DNA from: Chryseobacterium sediminis
Lineage (GTDB): Bacteria; Bacteroidota; Bacteroidia; Flavobacteriales; Weeksellaceae
DNA: 64,000 nucleotides
Assembly: GCF_008386505.1 (NCBI RefSeq)
Contig: NZ_VUNZ01000001.1
Location: forward strand, 620,001-684,000
Reading direction: 5' to 3'
Shown here: piece after piece, positions 60,866 to 64,000 of the stretch
Position numbering within the stretch: position 1 is the first letter of the stretch
Layout: the number at the start of each line of letters is the position of its first letter
The notes under the pieces: model-generated
Told to the model about the DNA's origin: nothing
Database searches by the model: none
Seen by the model: only the letters and a program-made list of their open reading frames with translations
Position numbers and translations under genes: made by a program

Positions 60866-62296
60866 TTAAAAATACTTAGCAAAAACCTCTGAGATAACAG
60901 GGATACTTTGCTCCAACTGTTCTTCGGAAAGCGCTCCATAGCTCAATCTGAATCCATTCACGTGATTCTGACTGTATTGTTTCGGGTGAATGATCTTAAT
61001 ATTTTTTTCTAATAACTGAGCGGCTACAGCATCCCAATCCAGTTTTACCTTAGGCACAATCCAAAACGCAAGTCCGCCCTCAGGCAGTGTAAAATCTGCA
61101 ATATTGGTCATGTATTTTTTCAACAGCTCAAAAACAAAATCTCTTTTATTTTTATAATGAACGGTTGCTTTTCTGATATGTTTTTTTACTGCTCCTTCTT
61201 TTATCAGTTGAAGAACGGCCTGTTCCATAATGACATCTCCGTGTACATCAATAATCTTTCTCAGATCTCCTATTTTTTTCAGTAATTCCTTATTTGCAGT
61301 AGCCAGATAGCCAATTCTCAAAGCGGGTGCAACAACCTTACTCAACGTTCCGATATAAACATAATTCTGAAGTTCCGGAAAGCTCGAAATAGGCAGGATA
61401 GGACGGTATCCGAAGTGAAATTCATTATCATAATCATCTTCAATGATCGTGATATTGTATTGGTTTGCTAGCTCTATTAATCTTAATCTTCTTGATAAAC
61501 TTAGGGTAACTGTAGTAGGATATTGTCTGTGAGGAGTAATGTATATTGCTTTTATCTTCTGATGCTTTGTCAAAAGCTTTTCAATAGCTTCAATATTGAT
61601 TCCTTCTTTATCCACAGGTACGGGCAAAAGTTTTGCTCCTGCATATTCAAAAGCTTGCCATGCAGGCTGATATCCCGGATCTTCTACGATAACAAAATCA
61701 CCGGAAGTAAAAAGAGCCTGAGCGGTGAGAAACATTCCCATCTGGCTGCCTCTTGTTATAGAAATCTCATATTCATCAATATGCATTCCCCGTTGGTGGT
61801 TGAGCATTTGAGAAATCATTTTGCGGAATTCCCTGTCACCATGTTCATCTCCATAACCCATCATCTGCCACTTTGCCTTGATGCTGAAAATCTGTCTGTA
61901 CGCTCTTGCCAGCTCTGTTACAGGGGCAATTTTACTGTCCGGATGGCCATCATCGAAATTAATCAAAATATTTCCGGCTTTTCCCGGTTGATGCTGAGAA
62001 CCAGGAGTTACTTCAGTATTTCTTTCATGCAGAAGAGGCAGTCTTTCCGATACAAAAATTCCTTTCCTTTCCCTTGAAACCACCCATTCTTCATTGATCA
62101 GTACCTGATAAGCTTCTACCACGGTATTTCTGTTAATTTTTAAAGTTTGTGCAAAATTTCGGCTTCCGGGGAGTGCATCTCCGGCTTTTAATCTTCCTGA
62201 GCGGATATCACTGATAATGGTATCTGCAATCTGTAGATAAACGGCTTTATCAAGCTTTTTATCAATTTCTATTTCTAATTTCCAAGGGCGCAGCAT
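60866..62296 (-). CDS. MocR-family regulator (GntR HTH plus aminotransferase domain)
   Basis: 476 residues. GntR winged HTH (about 14-80: LQIADTIISDIRSGRLKAGD, ALPGSRNFAQTLKINRNTVV) and class I aminotransferase domain (about 115-475), with PLP lysine in YIGTLSKVVAPALRIGYL and IIEDDYDNEFHFGYRP. It is only distantly similar to the other MocR at 52742-54163. It is divergent from the cupin-aldolase-thioredoxin operon, with a 7-bp inverted repeat between them, so it probably regulates that operon. Confidence 0.93.
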   Translation of the reverse strand: MLRPWKLEIEIDKKLDKAVYLQIADTIISDIRSGRLKAGDALPGSRNFAQTLKINRNTVVEAYQVLINEEWVVSRERKGIFVSERLPLLHERNTEVTPGSQHQPGKAGNILINFDDGHPDSKIAPVTELARAYRQIFSIKAKWQMMGYGDEHGDREFRKMISQMLNHQRGMHIDEYEISITRGSQMGMFLTAQALFTSGDFVIVEDPGYQPAWQAFEYAGAKLLPVPVDKEGINIEAIEKLLTKHQKIKAIYITPHRQYPTTVTLSLSRRLRLIELANQYNITIIEDDYDNEFHFGYRPILPISSFPELQNYVYIGTLSKVVAPALRIGYLATANKELLKKIGDLRKIIDVHGDVIMEQAVLQLIKEGAVKKHIRKATVHYKNKRDFVFELLKKYMTNIADFTLPEGGLAFWIVPKVKLDWDAVAAQLLEKNIKIIHPKQYSQNHVNGFRLSYGALSEEQLEQSIPVISEVFAKYF

Positions 62297-62297
62297 C

Positions 62298-62358
62298 TGG
62301 ACTACCTATTTATGTAAAAACTGAATCATTTGAATAGTCCAAATATAAAATAATTTTG
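62298..62358. promoter_or_regulatory. Divergent promoter with 7-bp inverted repeat
   Basis: TGGACTA (62298-62304) and TAGTCCA (62335-62341) are exact complements, 30 bp of spacer between. The plus-strand -7 box TAATTTTG (62351-62358) lies 39 bp ahead of the cupin ATG. The left half abuts the MocR start codon. It is a candidate MocR operator for the cupin operon. Confidence 0.55.
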
Positions 62359-62397
62359 TCATGCAATAAAGCACAAAACCATAATAATTTTAAAATC

Positions 62398-62853
62398 ATG
62401 GATAAGAAACAATTCAGTTCTAAAGATTTCCACGAAACTTTTGCAAGACCAAAGTATGTAAAACCAACCCATTTGATTCATAAAAATGTAGAAAATGCGG
62501 GAGAACATAATCAGTTTTCAACAGAAAGGAAACATCCTGTTTTCTTTGTAGATCTTCCAAGTAAGAATGTAAGCATGACGATTGGGGGACTCACTCCCGG
62601 ACAGCAAACCAACAGACACCGCCATACTTATGAAACGGTATTATTTGTAATTGAAGGGAAAGGCTGGACAGAAGTAGAAGACGAAAGGGTGTATTGGGAA
62701 GCCGGAGACGCCGTATATATTCCTTCATGGGCATGGCACAAGCATCAGAATCTTAGTGATACAGAATCAGCCAAGTATATTGCCTGCGAAAATGCTCCCC
62801 AGCTGCAGAATTTGGGCGTTGCTTTGAGAGAGGAAGAAGGAAGAGACCTTTAA
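62398..62853 (+). CDS. Cupin-domain protein
   Basis: 151 residues from the ATG at 62398; the open frame begins further up with TTG inside the promoter. The two cupin motifs are present: GQQTNRHRHTYETVLFVIEG (three histidines and a glutamate as metal ligands) and GDAVYIPSWAWHKHQN. It binds a metal and could be a dioxygenase, isomerase or decarboxylase. It is the first gene of a unit with a DapA-like aldolase 12 bp on and a small thioredoxin-like gene. Confidence 0.87.
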   Translation: MDKKQFSSKDFHETFARPKYVKPTHLIHKNVENAGEHNQFSTERKHPVFFVDLPSKNVSMTIGGLTPGQQTNRHRHTYETVLFVIEGKGWTEVEDERVYWEAGDAVYIPSWAWHKHQNLSDTESAKYIACENAPQLQNLGVALREEEGRDL

Positions 62854-62865
62854 TATCAGCAAAAC

Positions 62866-63750
62866 ATGAAAAATGTTCCATTTAAAGGGATTATTGCGTA
62901 TCCCATAACACCTTTTGATGAAAATGAAAAGGTAAACATACCTCTTTTCAGGCATCTGGTAGAAAGGCTGGTCACTTCCGGAAGTCATGGAATTGCTCCG
63001 TTGGGGAGTACAGGAGTGATGCCTTACTTATCTGATGAAGAAAAAGAAGAAGTAACGGAAGCTACTTTACAGCAGGTAAATAGACGAATTCCAACTCTTG
63101 TAGGAGTTTCTAACCTTACAACAGAAAAAACAATTCATCACGCTCAGTTTGCAGAAAAAGCAGGCGCTGATGCGGTTATGATTATTCCGATGAGTTACTG
63201 GAAGCTTACGGATGATGAGATTGTAACACATTATGACGCAGTAGCCAGGAAAATTTCTATCCCCATTATGGCTTACAACAATCCTGCAACGAGTGGAGTA
63301 GACATGTCACCAGCCTTGTTGAAAAGACTCCTTGAAATTCCTAATGTAACCATGATTAAGGAAAGCACAGGAGATATTCAAAGGATGCATTTTTTGAGAA
63401 GAGAACTGGGAGAGGATGTAGCTTTTTATAATGGTTCAAATCCTTTAGCACTGGCCGCTTTTTCTGCCGGAGCAAGGGGCTGGTGTACAGCTGCACCGAA
63501 TCTTATTCCTGAACTGAATATCAGCCTTTATAATGCCATTGAAGAAGGAAACCTTGAAAAAGCAAAAGCTATTTTCTACCAGCAGTTTGACCTTTTAAAA
63601 TTTATTGTCAATAAAGGATTACCAAGAGCTGTAAAATCAGGGCTTACGATTCTGGGTGAAGACGGCGGAAACTTGAGAAGTCCTTTAAAACCGCTTCAGG
63701 AAAAAGAAACTGAAGAATTAAAAAATATTATGAAAACCCTTTTTAATTAA
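62866..63750 (+). CDS. DapA/NanA-superfamily aldolase or dehydratase
   Basis: 294 residues. TIM barrel with the Schiff-base lysine in VTMIKESTGD and the tyrosine in PIMAYNNPATSG. The substrate loop reads GSTGVMPYL where dihydrodipicolinate synthases have GTTGE, so lysine biosynthesis is unlikely. Members of this type act on 2-oxo acids in catabolism, for example sugar acids or hydroxyproline-derived acids. The operon context (cupin, MocR regulator) suggests a catabolic step for an unknown acid. Confidence 0.88.
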   Translation: MKNVPFKGIIAYPITPFDENEKVNIPLFRHLVERLVTSGSHGIAPLGSTGVMPYLSDEEKEEVTEATLQQVNRRIPTLVGVSNLTTEKTIHHAQFAEKAGADAVMIIPMSYWKLTDDEIVTHYDAVARKISIPIMAYNNPATSGVDMSPALLKRLLEIPNVTMIKESTGDIQRMHFLRRELGEDVAFYNGSNPLALAAFSAGARGWCTAAPNLIPELNISLYNAIEEGNLEKAKAIFYQQFDLLKFIVNKGLPRAVKSGLTILGEDGGNLRSPLKPLQEKETEELKNIMKTLFN

Positions 63751-63759
63751 TACAATCTT

Positions 63760-63993
63760 ATGAAAAAATCCATTTTTTATCACGCAGGATGCCCTGTATG
63801 TATCAGTGCTGAACATGATATTATTAACCTTATAGGTCTGGAAAATGTTGAAGTTATCCATTTAGGAAATGACAGAAATAAAATTGAAGACGCTGAAAAG
63901 GCTGGTGTAAAGTCTGTACCCGCTGTAGTAACGCCTAACGGGAATGTTCTTCATATTAATTTTGGAGCATCTATGGAGGATGTGAAAAAATAG
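63760..63993 (+). CDS. Small thioredoxin/glutaredoxin-like protein
   Basis: 77 residues. Short thioredoxin fold with the active site HAGCPVCISAEHD (CxxC at residues 11 and 14) and the cis-proline in VKSVPAVVTPNGNVLHINFG. No signal peptide, so cytoplasmic. It starts 9 bp after the aldolase stop and is complete, ending 7 bp before the window edge. It could serve redox steps tied to the operon. Confidence 0.87.
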   Translation: MKKSIFYHAGCPVCISAEHDIINLIGLENVEVIHLGNDRNKIEDAEKAGVKSVPAVVTPNGNVLHINFGASMEDVKK

Positions 63994-64000
63994 AATATTA

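Noticed and set aside
1..64000. tRNA, rRNA, insertion sequences and prophage
   Set aside because: No cloverleaf-like sequence with a CCA end, no rRNA segments, and no transposase, integrase or phage structural gene was seen in any frame.

Overview
The window is low-GC, densely packed bacterial DNA. It most likely comes from a flavobacterium (Bacteroidota) of the Chryseobacterium group. Three things point there. Several secreted proteins end in type IX secretion (T9SS) sorting domains. Many genes have the Bacteroidota -7 promoter box TAnnTTTG just ahead of the start. The genes also resemble chromosomal families common in that genus: DUF4230, DUF1569, YtxJ, SatD plus DUF3307, and PorT-like barrels. 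There is no rRNA, tRNA, CRISPR array, transposase or prophage.

Layout. 0-2.7 kb: a tandem array of secreted M28 peptidases, the first cut by the window edge. 3.1-16.1 kb: rpmI-rplT and thrS-infC, all on the minus strand, separated by about 9.8 kb of unrelated genes (lectin-like lipoprotein, WG/Sel1 repeat protein, two-component system, exported proteins). 16.4-19.1 kb: an M19 dipeptidase and a conserved helical protein. 19.2-23.7 kb: the leucine operon leuA-leuC-leuD-leuB. 23.8-27.0 kb: a minus-strand group with a pyrophosphohydrolase, thioredoxin-like protein and DUF4230 protein, and a lipoprotein with a TNT-like NAD glycohydrolase domain plus a small downstream gene that may be its immunity gene. 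27.5-36 kb: large T9SS-exported proteins (HExxH metallopeptidase, GEVED/FN3 protein, endonuclease I), a DinB-like protein and an acyl-CoA dehydrogenase. 36.3-40 kb: a SatD-DUF3307 pair behind a phased operator array, then purC and purF. 40.2-46 kb: a glycerophosphodiesterase and five tandem outer-membrane barrel paralogs, with one orphan promoter/terminator unit. 46-50.5 kb: aroB, an rRNA pseudouridine synthase, pncA and a DEAD-box helicase. 50.7-52.7 kb: a coupled YfiT-DUF1569-YtxJ-Crp operon, probably bacillithiol-linked. 52.7-64 kb: a regulator-rich accessory region with two MocR proteins, an AraC protein, two Crp/Fnr paralogs, a DMT exporter, a decayed DUF892 gene, a CinA-like protein, an exported flavodoxin-RidA fusion, and a cupin/aldolase/thioredoxin operon.

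How the genes work together. Most operons are short and end in clear hairpins, often two-way between convergent genes. The least ordinary features are the SatD promoter with three operator copies exactly 29 bp apart, the TNT-like lipoprotein pair, the non-AUG start of infC, the orphan transcription unit inside the barrel array, and three divergent regulator/target pairs with visible repeat operators.
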